Positions 7,952 through 14,733 of a stretch of 25,475 bases of DNA are shown piece by piece (the first letter of the stretch is position 1; each line of letters begins with the position of its first letter). The position numbers and the translations under genes are program-made. The DNA is from Sedimentisphaerales bacterium (lineage in GTDB: Bacteria > Planctomycetota > Phycisphaerae > Sedimentisphaerales > SG8-4): assembly GCA_016932895.1 (NCBI GenBank), contig JAFGCA010000127.1, positions 1 to 25,475 on the forward strand, given 5' to 3'. The notes under the pieces are model-generated. The model searched no databases. It saw only the letters and a list, made by a program, of their open reading frames with translations, and was not told the DNA's origin.

Positions 7952-8326
7952 TCATTTGCTGCGGTCGCGGGCGAGGCATTGCGGATGATAGTACACGTCC
8001 AGCGACTTGTTGTAGTACAGGCCCGCCTTGGGGACGGTCTTGCGGCATCCGATGCACATCGCCTCGCCCTCGACGTCGCCGAGCAGCTCGAAATCGCCGA
8101 GCTCCGTTCCAACCCGTTTGGTCCCGCCAGCCCGGGATGCCTTAAGCAGGAACTCGATCTGAGCGAGGCGGTTGAGAATCGAAGCCAGGCCAAGCAGCAC
8201 GATCCCGGCGAAGAACAGGACAAACACCGCCGGCAGCAGTTCGGACTCGCCCGTCAGCGCAAAGAACGTGCCCCCGGCCGCCGCGAGGCAGCACAAGAAG
8301 CCCAGAAAGCTCAGAATCGTCCGCAC
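7952..8326 (-). CDS. Small two-helix membrane protein with C-terminal zinc-finger motif
   Basis: 124-aa protein of unrecognised family. The start is taken as GTG 8326 because GGGAGG lies 5 nt upstream and a hydrophobic helix (TILSFLGFLCCLAAAGGTFF) follows at once; upstream in-frame codons would add a low-complexity Gly/Trp stretch. A second helix (LLPAVFVLFFAGIVLLGLA) follows a short loop. After a short amphipathic segment (LNRLAQIEFLLKAS) there is a cytoplasmic-looking tail with CIGC, 22 residues, then HPQC, a Cys2-His-Cys layout resembling a LIM or treble-clef half-site. It probably binds zinc. It stands alone on this strand between two convergent or divergent neighbours, so context gives no function. 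Confidence 0.65.
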   Translation of the reverse strand: MRTILSFLGFLCCLAAAGGTFFALTGESELLPAVFVLFFAGIVLLGLASILNRLAQIEFLLKASRAGGTKRVGTELGDFELLGDVEGEAMCIGCRKTVPKAGLYYNKSLDVYYHPQCLARDRSK

Positions 8327-8680
8327 GTCAACCTCCCTTCGCCAATCCCCAACATCCCAACAACCACCGCGGCCGGCCCATCCCCACCCAACCGCATCGC
8401 ACCCGATGATACAAAAGGCACCGTGCCCTCGCAAGCAAACACCACCTTCGCTAGCCTCCGACCGCCCGCTTGTTGCATTGCCCCCCCACGTCTTTCTCGT
8501 TGCTTTCCTCCCCGATTGACCTTAGAATAGGATTGTGGATTGATAGGCTTGCGTTCTACGTGAGATGGAGAGAGATTGTAATGGACGCCCCGGAGGTGGC
8601 ACGCTCTTGCAAGCGCCCTCTGGGCAAATCGCTGTAACGGTGTTTGGCTTTTCACAACAACGGGGCGTGAAAGCTGGCGG
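8327..8680. other. Intergenic region upstream of the toxin-antitoxin patch
   Basis: 354 bp separating the divergent zinc-finger membrane gene and the BrnT-type gene. The left half is C/A-rich low complexity (repeated CCCAACA-like units near 8340-8400). The right half is of more ordinary composition and must hold the promoter for the toxin-antitoxin pair, though I see only weak matches (TTGACC at about 8518 followed by ATTGAT). No supportable gene or structured RNA. Confidence 0.5.
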
Positions 8681-8977
8681 ATGCGGATCACAGACATCAT
8701 ATGGAAGGAAGCTGTTGTTGAGAAACTGACCACCAAGCACGGCGTGTCGGTTACAGCGGTGGAGCAAGTGCTACTTTCCCGGCCGGTTGTTCGCCGGGTG
8801 CTCAAAGGTCGCGTCCGCGGGGAAGACGTATACGCCGTCATGGCGCAGATTCCTGGTGGAAGGTATTTGATCGTTTTCTTCATCGACAAGAAGCGGGGCA
8901 TGGCGCTGCCCATATCGGCGCGCGATATGAGCCCTGCCGAGAGGAAGTATTATGCCAGGCACAAACAAGCCGATTGA
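8681..8977 (+). CDS. BrnT-type ribonuclease toxin
   Basis: 98-aa protein resembling BrnT/DUF4258 toxins of type II toxin-antitoxin modules, which fold like RelE and cleave RNA. Supporting residues are TTKHGVSVTAVEQVLLSRP near the N-terminus (the family's KHGVS..EVEEVL element), a central RYLIVFFIDK strand, and the C-terminal ISARDMSPAERKYY, matching the family's (I/T)SARD.s..ER..Y. Its 3' end overlaps the antitoxin start by 26 nt, the toxin-first order usual for BrnT-BrnA. The ribosome-binding site is weak (GGCGG only), which may keep expression low. The symbol is withheld because the partner is a CopG-type antitoxin rather than a demonstrable BrnA. Confidence 0.8.
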   Translation: MRITDIIWKEAVVEKLTTKHGVSVTAVEQVLLSRPVVRRVLKGRVRGEDVYAVMAQIPGGRYLIVFFIDKKRGMALPISARDMSPAERKYYARHKQAD

Positions 8978-9221
8978 CCCGTTGCCCGAGCAGTTCAGCT
9001 CGCCTGAAGAGGCGGCCGTCTTCTGGGATACGCACAGCATCACCGACTACGAGGAATTCCTCGAGCCCGTCGACATCGACGCGGACATCAAGAGACGCCA
9101 CTTTCAGATCGAGGTGGATGAGGAGAGCTTCCTGGCCTTGCGGGAAACCGCCAGGAGAGAACGCAAGCCGGTCAAGCAACTCGCCAGCGAAATCCTCAAG
9201 CGCAGACTCACCGCCGGCTGA
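8952..9221 (+). CDS. CopG-family antitoxin paired with the BrnT-type toxin
   Basis: 89-aa antitoxin, ATG 8952 with GAGGAAG upstream. Its N-terminal half contains SSPEEAAVFWDTHSITDYEE, a hallmark of the CopG antitoxin family (Pfam CopG_antitoxin). That segment is expected to wrap the toxin. The C-terminal half (VDEESFLALRETARRERKPV then QLASEILKRRL) looks like a ribbon-helix-helix DNA-binding domain that would autorepress the operon. It overlaps the toxin gene by 26 nt, so translation is coupled. Confidence 0.85.
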   Translation: MPGTNKPIDPLPEQFSSPEEAAVFWDTHSITDYEEFLEPVDIDADIKRRHFQIEVDEESFLALRETARRERKPVKQLASEILKRRLTAG

Positions 9222-9232
9222 GCCTGTGGGAA

Positions 9233-9967
9233 ATGCACCTGACAGCCGATTCCTCGCCGCAAGAGAAGATGGTACTGTGTATGCTATATTTGAAACGGGT
9301 TCCGCTGAATTGGTACAAGTACGATGTGCGATTCTCCGTTGTACTGCTTGAGGCGTACATACGCGGCGTAGAGCAACAGGTTGTGATCGCGATAGAGGAG
9401 TTCCGTAGACAGAAGGAAGTCATCATTTCCGAGGAAATCCCGGGGGAGGGGTCGACTCGGATAGTTGAAGCACACAGAGGTTTGGATAGCGAAACTTGGG
9501 ATCTGGGTGGCATCTTTGAGGACTATTTTGCCAATCTCCAACGCAGGGGTGCCCTGATTACCCTTTATTCATTTCTGGAGCACGAGCTCAACGGTTTATG
9601 CGAGTTGTTTATGCGGGTCGACGGTATTACGGTGTCGCCGACCGATATGCGGGGAACCGGTGTAGATCGCGCTGTCCTGTTTCTTGTGAAAGTCGTTGGA
9701 CTGCAAATCGACAAAAGCACCGCGGGCTGGCAGGAACTTAAGAATATACAGAAGATTAGGAATTTGATAGTCCACAACGACGCGAAGTTGAGTGATCGGT
9801 CCGGGAAAGAGAAACTCGAGCTAGTGAAATACGTGGCGGACTCTCCCTGCCTATCCGGAGATGATGAGATCAGGATTCTGCCAGGCTACTTGTCACACGT
9901 ACTTGAGACATTTGATCGTCAGTTTCAAGAGATTGACAAGCTTATTGCAGCAAGGAGTCGTACCTAA
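9233..9967 (+). CDS. HEPN-domain protein, putative RNase or toxin-like
   Basis: 244-aa, mostly alpha-helical protein. Residues 176-181 read RNLIVH, the Rx4-6H catalytic motif of HEPN ribonucleases, in KIRNLIVHNDAKLSD. A preceding helical stretch (RGALITLYSFLEHELNGLC) resembles the first long helix of HEPN families such as MAE_28990/RiboL-PSP. HEPN proteins act as RNA-cleaving effectors in toxin-antitoxin, abortive-infection and CRISPR systems. The gene begins 11 nt after the CopG antitoxin and lies between two toxin-antitoxin modules, but no MNT-type antitoxin partner is visible. The start is uncertain: ATG 9233 has only GGGA close by, while ATG 9269 has AGAGAAG directly before it. Base composition looks lower in GC than neighbours, consistent with transfer. 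Confidence 0.65.
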   Translation: MHLTADSSPQEKMVLCMLYLKRVPLNWYKYDVRFSVVLLEAYIRGVEQQVVIAIEEFRRQKEVIISEEIPGEGSTRIVEAHRGLDSETWDLGGIFEDYFANLQRRGALITLYSFLEHELNGLCELFMRVDGITVSPTDMRGTGVDRAVLFLVKVVGLQIDKSTAGWQELKNIQKIRNLIVHNDAKLSDRSGKEKLELVKYVADSPCLSGDDEIRILPGYLSHVLETFDRQFQEIDKLIAARSRT

Positions 9968-10123
9968 GGCGTGATACGACGGCGACCTAAGGAGATACGG
10001 GTGTCAGCGCGCTAGGTGCGTATTCGTAGGTCGCGGTTGTGGGCGGTGCAGACGCGGCTGGCAGCGGGGCTTGGAGCCGTACGGGCGCGTGTTGGCCACC
10101 GGGTTGCTGAGGGTTCATTCGAC

Positions 10124-10152
10124 TTGTCCGGGGGAGGCGGATTTTGTAGAAT
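10124..10152 (+). promoter_or_regulatory. Promoter of the antitoxin-ParE operon
   Basis: TTGTCC (10124-10129) and TAGAAT (10147-10152) are separated by exactly 17 nt. AGGAG and the antitoxin ATG follow at 10177 and 10188, giving a leader of about 30 nt. Confidence 0.55.
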
Positions 10153-10187
10153 GTTGTTGGATCGTCCGTTGTTGTCAGGAGTGTGTT

Positions 10188-10370
10188 ATGACCATCAAGC
10201 AGAAGGCCTGTGAAGTAATATCGCGTATGCCGGAGGGATCAACCTTCGAGGATATCCAGTATCATCTCTATGTCCTGGAATGTATCGAGCGAGGCGAGCG
10301 CGACATTGAGGACGGCAAGACCCTCACCCATGACGAAGTGGAGAGCCGCCTGGCGAAATGGCTAAGGTGA
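10188..10370 (+). CDS. Small antitoxin of a ParE-type module
   Basis: 60-aa protein from ATG 10188, with AGGAG 6 nt upstream. A longer in-frame start at 10071 would add a Cys-rich stretch overlapping the promoter and is rejected. The sequence (MPEGSTFEDIQYHLYVLECI, then an acidic ERDIEDGKTLTHDEVESRL tail) resembles small addiction-module antitoxins whose C-terminus (GK.lshEEv...l..w) wraps the ParE/RelE toxin. It overlaps the toxin gene by 13 nt. I do not see a complete DNA-binding domain of a named family. Confidence 0.8.
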   Translation: MTIKQKACEVISRMPEGSTFEDIQYHLYVLECIERGERDIEDGKTLTHDEVESRLAKWLR

Positions 10371-10657
10371 TCTGGACCATCAAAGCCGTCGAGCAAGTCG
10401 AGCAGATCGGCTCGTTCATCGAGAAGGATTCACCTTTCCAGGCTCGTCGGGTTGTTCAACTGATCATGAAGGAAGCGCGCAAACTCGAACGACATGCGAG
10501 GATCGGCAAAATGATCCCCGAGGTAGAGGAAGATCAATATCGCGAGCTCAGAGTCTTCAGCTACCGAATCCTGTACAAGATCCTCAATGAGAAAAAGATC
10601 GCCATTGTCGGCGTGGTCCACGGACAGCGACTGTTCGATCCTCAATGGTTGCAATGA
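10358..10657 (+). CDS. RelE/ParE-family toxin
   Basis: 99-aa toxin of the ParE/RelE superfamily. ParE poisons gyrase while RelE cleaves mRNA on ribosomes; sequence alone does not separate them here. Family features in order are WTIKAVEQVEQIGSFIEKDS (beta strand plus helix), ARRVVQLIMKEARKLERHA, GKMIPEVEEDQYRELRVFSY with the conserved YRELR, and YRILYKILNEKKIAIVGVVH, ending in HGQRLFD. It overlaps the upstream antitoxin by 13 nt, so the two form an operon, and ends 17 nt from the convergent TIGR04076 gene. Confidence 0.9.
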   Translation: MAKVIWTIKAVEQVEQIGSFIEKDSPFQARRVVQLIMKEARKLERHARIGKMIPEVEEDQYRELRVFSYRILYKILNEKKIAIVGVVHGQRLFDPQWLQ

Positions 10658-10674
10658 CGCCTGAATCGTGATGC

Positions 10675-10962
10675 TCAGCCGACTTTGGAGATTTCGAAGA
10701 TTACGGTTCCTCCTTTGGTGTATTGGCAGGGGTCGGGGCAGTGGATGTAGGCTTTGGTCTTGTCGTCCTTTCCGTCGAGTCCCAGGTCGGCGGGCTCGCA
10801 GAAGTACAAGGCGTTGTAGTAGGGCATGAGTGCGGCCAGGCCGTGCATGCAGACGGGCGTGTCGCTGACGAGCTGGTAGCCGGCCTTGAGCGTGAACGTG
10901 TCGCCGACCTTGTACGTGGGGCAGTGCCCCTTGATCTCTTTGACCGTAATCACCAGATCCAT
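10675..10962 (-). CDS. TIGR04076 family protein
   Basis: 95-aa cytoplasmic protein with no signal peptide. It begins ITVKEIKGHCPTYKVGDTF and ends CPDPCQYTKGGTVIFEISKVG, the two conserved blocks of TIGR04076. This family of small Cys-containing proteins of unknown function occurs in anaerobes, some copies near radical SAM or redox enzymes. Four conserved cysteines (KGHC, PVCMH, HCPD and PDPC) could bind metal. GGGAG lies upstream of ATG 10962. It is divergent from the phosphorylase gene and probably monocistronic. Confidence 0.85.
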   Translation of the reverse strand: MDLVITVKEIKGHCPTYKVGDTFTLKAGYQLVSDTPVCMHGLAALMPYYNALYFCEPADLGLDGKDDKTKAYIHCPDPCQYTKGGTVIFEISKVG

Positions 10963-11001
10963 ATCGCAAAAACTCCCAAGAATGGTTTCAGGTTCCCTAC
11001 T

Positions 11002-11029
11002 ATTATGAAGCGTCGGCGCGATTGTTCAA
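11002..11029 (-). promoter_or_regulatory. Promoter of the TIGR04076 gene
   Basis: Reading leftward, TTGAAC (11029-11024) and CATAAT (11007-11002) are 16 nt apart, about 40 nt upstream of the TIGR04076 start. Confidence 0.4.
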
Positions 11030-11139
11030 ACGAAATCGCGGCGTTGGCGGAATTCTTGCTCTATCGGCGGGAAGGAATTGTCCGTGGGGGCAAAGGCGAT
11101 TACTATAGCGGCTTGTTGACGAAAGGAGGTCCTGCAGGC

Positions 11140-12015
11140 ATGGTAGATGAGTTGGTGGGTGTCATTGGCGGCACGGGGCTGGGTGACGCGCTGGCGGCGG
11201 CGATGACGGGATCGGAGTTTCGCGAGGTGAAAACGCCGTTCGGCGCTCCCAGCGGCCCGGTGATGGTGGGCACGCTGGGCGAGCGGCCAATCGCGTTCGT
11301 GAGCCGGCACGGGCCGGGACATACGCTTTCGCCGAGCGAGGTGCCGTATGCGGCCAATATCTTCGCGCTCAAGAAGCTCGGGGCCCGCGCCGTGATCGCC
11401 AGCGGCGCGGTCGGCTCGCTGCGCGACGAGATCGCGCCGGGCGACCTGGTGATCGTCGATCAACTCATCGACAAGACCTTCAAGCGGACGCAGACGTTCT
11501 TCGCCGACTACGGCGCGGTTCACTGCGAGATGGCCGATCCCGCGTGCGGGCGCCTGCGAGAGGCGCTGCTGCGGACCGCCGACCCGCTGGATGTCCGGAT
11601 TCACCCGCAGGGGACGTACGTCTGCATGGAGGGCCCGCAGTTCTCCACGCGGGCCGAGTCGCGGATGCACCGGGCCTGGGGCGGCGACCTGATCGGCATG
11701 ACCGCCATGCCCGAAGCCAAGCTCGCCCGCGAGGCGCAGATGTGCTACGCCCTGGTGGCGCTGGTGAGCGATTACGACTGCTGGCGGCCGCACGATGCGT
11801 CCAAGGGCAAGCAGACGCTGCTGGAGGAGATCATCGCCAACCTGCAAACGGCCACGGACAACTGCCTCGCCCTGGTCAAGGCGTTGCTGGCCGGCGGTGA
11901 GACGCTGGCCGACGAGGGCTGCGGCTGCCGCCAGAGCCTGGGCCTGGCGGTCTGGACCGACCCGGGCCGCATCGAGGCGGCGCAGAAACAGCGACTGGGA
12001 GTATTGTTTGAGTAG
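11140..12015 (+). CDS. mtnP: S-methyl-5'-thioadenosine phosphorylase (MTAP family)
   Basis: 291-aa trimeric-type phosphorylase that splits methylthioadenosine with phosphate into adenine and methylthioribose-1-phosphate, for purine and methionine salvage. The start at 11140 is fixed by the strong AAAGGAGGT at 11122-11130; the open frame extends further upstream but without family sequence. Motifs are GVIGGTGLGD (8-17), the phosphate-binding SRHGPGH and SPSEVPYAANIFALKKLG, and the substrate loop MEGPQFSTRAES. VSDYDCW carries the Asp pair that recognises the 6-amino group and separates MTAP from guanosine/inosine phosphorylases (Asn there). The C-terminus has an additional Cys-rich GCGCRQS. It probably heads an operon with the two lipoproteins downstream. 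Confidence 0.93.
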   Translation: MVDELVGVIGGTGLGDALAAAMTGSEFREVKTPFGAPSGPVMVGTLGERPIAFVSRHGPGHTLSPSEVPYAANIFALKKLGARAVIASGAVGSLRDEIAPGDLVIVDQLIDKTFKRTQTFFADYGAVHCEMADPACGRLREALLRTADPLDVRIHPQGTYVCMEGPQFSTRAESRMHRAWGGDLIGMTAMPEAKLAREAQMCYALVALVSDYDCWRPHDASKGKQTLLEEIIANLQTATDNCLALVKALLAGGETLADEGCGCRQSLGLAVWTDPGRIEAAQKQRLGVLFE

Positions 12016-12058
12016 CGTTCCAGCTTGACGGAAAATGGTTCCATGGTAGGATGAGGGC

Positions 12059-12415
12059 ATGAAACGCATGTGCAAGACAGCGATGAGCCTGATCTTTCTG
12101 GCCGCACTGACGGCGGGGTGTCAACAGCAGGAGCAACGGCAAGAGGAAGTTGCGCTCGCCGAGCAGGCCAATCTCCTCGCGGCGGCCCGCGCCGAGCTCA
12201 ACACCGAACGCGACGAGCACGAGGCGGAGATCCGAAATCTCGAGCGGCAGTACAACGACATTCTGAAACAGCGCGAGGCCGAGCTGGCCACGCTGCAAAT
12301 GGAAATGGAAACGCTCAAGGCCGCCAACGACGATCTGCGCGACAAGATCAGGACGGTCCGGCGAGAGTTGGCGAAGCTCCAGGTGGTCATGGGGCCGGAG
12401 GCCGAGCAACAATAG
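12059..12415 (+). CDS. Coiled-coil lipoprotein, first of a tandem pair
   Basis: 118-aa protein with a lipoprotein signal peptide (MKRMCKTAMSLIFLAALTAGC), lipobox LTAGC with Cys at residue 21. Mature residues 30-110 are charged and Ala/Glu/Leu-rich with heptad character (AEIRNLERQYNDILKQREAE, TLKAANDDLRDKIRTVRREL), so a long coiled coil is expected. Function is unknown. It resembles small Lpp-like or cell-envelope spacer lipoproteins. It starts 43 nt after mtnP with AGGATGAGGG as a ribosome-binding region. The same lipobox, mature coiled coil and size class recur in the next gene, pointing to a duplication. Confidence 0.85.
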   Translation: MKRMCKTAMSLIFLAALTAGCQQQEQRQEEVALAEQANLLAAARAELNTERDEHEAEIRNLERQYNDILKQREAELATLQMEMETLKAANDDLRDKIRTVRRELAKLQVVMGPEAEQQ

Positions 12416-12479
12416 GGCGGCGATGGGTTCTCGTCCGCTCGACGCCGAAAGAATGGAACGGGCTGGAAAGGAGGCCGGT

Positions 12480-12899
12480 ATGACGGGCCGAAGATGGGCG
12501 TGGGTTTTGCCGGCGGCGGGTGTCATTATCCTTGCGGTTCTGACGGCGGGCTGCCAGCGGGAGCAGGCCTCCAACGAGAAGCAGGCTCGACTGCTGGCCG
12601 CTCAGAACGTGGAGCTCAAGGGTCAGATCGCCGCCCAGGAAGTGCAGATCAAGACCTTGCGTCAGGAGCACGCCGAGAAGATCCAGGCGCAGGCCGACTT
12701 GCTGGCGCAGTATCGAACTCAGAACACGGCGCTCCAGAAGGATCTGCGCGAGGGCATTGCCGCGCGGGTCGAGGACGTCACGGCCGCGGTGATGAACGAG
12801 AACGCCCGGCTCCGGCGGGACATCGAGCAACTCAAGGCCGAGGTCGAAAAGCTCAAAGATCAGATCGCCGTCAAAGCCCGACCGCTGGAGGGCCGGTAG
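12480..12899 (+). CDS. Coiled-coil lipoprotein, second of a tandem pair
   Basis: 139-aa lipoprotein. ATG 12480 is chosen because AAAGGAGG (12467-12474) lies just upstream and the signal peptide begins there; a longer frame from 12423 has neither. The leader ends in VLTAGC (Cys at residue 25). The mature protein is almost entirely coiled coil (NEKQARLLAAQNVELKGQI, LRRDIEQLKAEVEKLKDQI). It shares the LTAGCQ lipobox context and the pattern of Gln-Ala-Leu heptads with the preceding gene, so the two are likely paralogues anchored in the same membrane and could form a hetero-oligomeric rod. Function unknown. Confidence 0.85.
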   Translation: MTGRRWAWVLPAAGVIILAVLTAGCQREQASNEKQARLLAAQNVELKGQIAAQEVQIKTLRQEHAEKIQAQADLLAQYRTQNTALQKDLREGIAARVEDVTAAVMNENARLRRDIEQLKAEVEKLKDQIAVKARPLEGR

Positions 12900-12925
12900 A
12901 TCGCCTCTTCCCGCCCCAAGGTAAA

Positions 12926-12978
12926 AGGAGCCTCAAGGCAGCCGCTGCGCAAGGCAACCGCGCAGCCCTGAGACTCCT
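12926..12978 (-). terminator. Terminator hairpin between convergent operons
   Basis: Arms 12926-12950 and 12960-12978 are near-perfect inverted repeats (AGGAG.CTCA.GGC...GCGC) with a 9-nt loop. In the leftward direction the stem ends in CTCC followed by TTTT, so it should terminate the secreted-protein gene ending at 13044. It may also stop the rightward lipoprotein operon. Confidence 0.65.
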
Positions 12979-13043
12979 CGGGTCGCTTGCCACGAAGCGG
13001 ATCTTCGACCCCGTGGTGCGTGTTGTCCTTCCGGGCCGGGTAC

Positions 13044-13628
13044 TCAATACCGGAGACCGGCGGCCCGTTGGATCGTGAGACCTCTTTGAATCACGTTCAT
13101 CGCGCGATTGCTGATGCCGTCGAGCATACCGATGCTGAGGCACTGGATGTTGGCGCTGACTCCATAGGGGGTCGAGATAATCTGGTTCTCGCCGCCTGTG
13201 AAGCTCTGCACTGCCGTGGCCGAGCCAAAGCCGCCCACATTGAACACATCCTGGGACAGAAGCGTGTCGAAGCCCTGATCCTGGGAGCCAACGTTGAAAT
13301 AACCGAGCGTTCCTTGTGTTTGGCTGCCGCCGGCATAGGCCCCCTGATCGAATCCGTACAGACCACAAAGCCCGCTGGCAGCGCCACCCTGGAACAACGC
13401 CCCAACCGTCGTCTGGATAAGCTGGATGTTGTCCCCGCCGTCGTTGCCTTGCTGCACGTTGACCACAGGGATCATATTCGTGCTTGCGATGGCCCCTGCT
13501 GCGGCCCCACTGAGAGCGCCGGCGTTGCTCGTGTTGACGGCGAATTGCTGGGCCTGATTGACATCTGCGAAGGCCCCGGATGCCAGCAGAAGGACAAGCG
13601 CTGTTGCGACTATATATCCTCTGCGCAT
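13044..13628 (-). CDS. Secreted Gln/Asn/Gly-rich protein of unknown function
   Basis: 194-aa protein not assigned to a family. ATG 13628 follows GGAAAGGAG; the signal peptide (MRRGYIVATALVLLLASGAFA) is clear. The mature chain is poor in charge and rich in Gly, Gln, Asn, Ser and Ala. It has internally similar segments, for example TLGYFNVGSQDQGFDTLLSQ and QDVFNVGGFGSATAVQSF, which share FNVG. Two cysteines (GLCGLYG, NIQCLS) could pair. The composition suggests a beta-rich, possibly self-assembling surface or matrix protein. It is the last of three leftward secreted-protein genes and is followed by a terminator at 12926-12978. Confidence 0.8.
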   Translation of the reverse strand: MRRGYIVATALVLLLASGAFADVNQAQQFAVNTSNAGALSGAAAGAIASTNMIPVVNVQQGNDGGDNIQLIQTTVGALFQGGAASGLCGLYGFDQGAYAGGSQTQGTLGYFNVGSQDQGFDTLLSQDVFNVGGFGSATAVQSFTGGENQIISTPYGVSANIQCLSIGMLDGISNRAMNVIQRGLTIQRAAGLRY

Positions 13629-13783
13629 ACTCGAATCTCCTTTCCTTGACACTCTGCCTTGGGCCCGGTTCTGCCGAACTCCGCGTTGTTGTCACACGAA
13701 CGAGCCGGAACGGCTCCTGCCAACTTCTTCTTGCGGATCCTGGGAGTTCTTGGCCTGCGCCGGCAAGGCAAAACGGTACGAAA

Positions 13784-13841
13784 GGGAGCCCTGAAGCTAT
13801 CCGCCCTCGATTTCATTCGGGTGTGACACTTGAGGGCTCCC
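13784..13841 (-). terminator. Hairpin downstream of the second secreted-protein gene
   Basis: Inverted repeats GGGAGCCCTGAAG (13784-13796) and CTTGAGGGCTCCC (13829-13841) match at 12 of 13 positions and enclose a smaller GC-rich stem. They begin 26 nt after the stop at 13868 and are followed by TTT in the leftward direction, so this is a likely terminator or 3' stabiliser. Confidence 0.6.
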
Positions 13842-13867
13842 CGTCGCATCAACCGATGCAGTCGGTC

Positions 13868-14545
13868 TTAGTAGACAACTTGAGCCTGCGTCGTACAGGC
13901 GTTCATGCTGGTGGCCAGAGTGGCGGTCGAACCGGCGTTCCCGTTGACCACCCCATTCTGGTAGCCCGTGATTCCCGAGCTCTCGAGTACGCTTCCAGCG
14001 GCATTCTTGCCCGACTGCGACTGGTACAGATTCGCCTCATTGATGGCCCAGCCAGTGCCGCCTCCGTCGGAGCGCAGCAGGACCTGGTCGGCCGCCATGC
14101 CCAGACTCTGGCCCTGGCTCTTCGGAGAGACGCTTGCGCCGATCGTCTGCTCTTGCGCGCCACCGGCATCCAGGAAGGCGTTGACGCCGATGATCGCGCA
14201 GTCGCCGTCGGCCTCGGCCGTCTGAGCGAGGTAGCCGTCCTGACACTGACCCGCCGCCGTCAGACAACTCGCCTGACAAATCTGACCGGGCAGGCCGATG
14301 ATCCCGACGGGGCCGATGCAGACGGGCGTGCTCTGCGAATTGCAGATATCGAGATCCGTGAAGGCATGCGCATAAGCGCCGGACCCATGCACGGTGTTCA
14401 GGACACTGCTTATGCCGGGATTCATCAGGTTACCGACGTTGAAGTCCTGGAACTGCCAGGCGCTCCCGGGCAAGACGGTCTGCGCGCCGACGACCGAGCA
14501 CACCAACAATACGACTGCGATCGCTACTGAAATTCTTGTACACAT
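13868..14545 (-). CDS. Secreted Cys/Gln-rich protein of unknown function
   Basis: 225-aa protein without recognisable domain. ATG 14545 has AAGGAG about 9 nt upstream, and the signal peptide MCTRISVAIAVVLLVCSVVG followed by AQ begins there. The mature N-terminus VLPGSAWQFQDFNVGNLMNP shares an FNVG motif with the neighbouring secreted protein. Residues about 70-120 contain six or more cysteines (DICNSQSTPVCIG, QICQASCLTAAGQCQDGY, DGDCAIIG), suggesting disulfides. The C-terminal third is Gly/Asn/Ser/Gln-rich. Both neighbours are also exported, so the trio probably builds one extracellular structure. A hairpin follows at 13784-13841. Confidence 0.8.
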   Translation of the reverse strand: MCTRISVAIAVVLLVCSVVGAQTVLPGSAWQFQDFNVGNLMNPGISSVLNTVHGSGAYAHAFTDLDICNSQSTPVCIGPVGIIGLPGQICQASCLTAAGQCQDGYLAQTAEADGDCAIIGVNAFLDAGGAQEQTIGASVSPKSQGQSLGMAADQVLLRSDGGGTGWAINEANLYQSQSGKNAAGSVLESSGITGYQNGVVNGNAGSTATLATSMNACTTQAQVVY

Positions 14546-14592
14546 GGTTAGAACTCCTTTTCTTCTATGGTACATTTTCGAGCTTCCCTACC

Positions 14593-14617
14593 GATTGCCG
14601 CTTACGTAGCGGCAATC
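14593..14617. promoter_or_regulatory. Perfect hairpin in leader of the second secreted-protein gene
   Basis: GATTGCCGCT (14593-14602) and AGCGGCAATC (14608-14617) form a perfect 10-bp stem with a 5-nt loop, 48 nt upstream of ATG 14545. No T-run follows, so it is more likely an mRNA stability or translational-control element, or a protein-binding site, than a terminator. Confidence 0.5.
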
Positions 14618-14733
14618 ACGACACAACGTAGAAATGCCAATTTTGCCTTACCCGTTCATCACCTCCTTTCTCCGCACCTCCAGTCGTGTCAACCGCATTT
14701 CCACACACACACCACATCACATCTCCGGAGAAC

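Noticed and set aside
10723..11139. Upstream extension of the mtnP reading frame
   Set aside because: The extension crosses the TIGR04076 gene and its promoter; AAAGGAGGT at 11122-11130 and the family N-terminus place the start at 11140.
11140..12015. Alternative reading as a guanosine/inosine-type purine nucleoside phosphorylase
   Set aside because: VSDYDCW has the Asp residues typical of methylthioadenosine phosphorylase rather than the Asn of PNP, and MEGPQFSTRAES fits MTAP.
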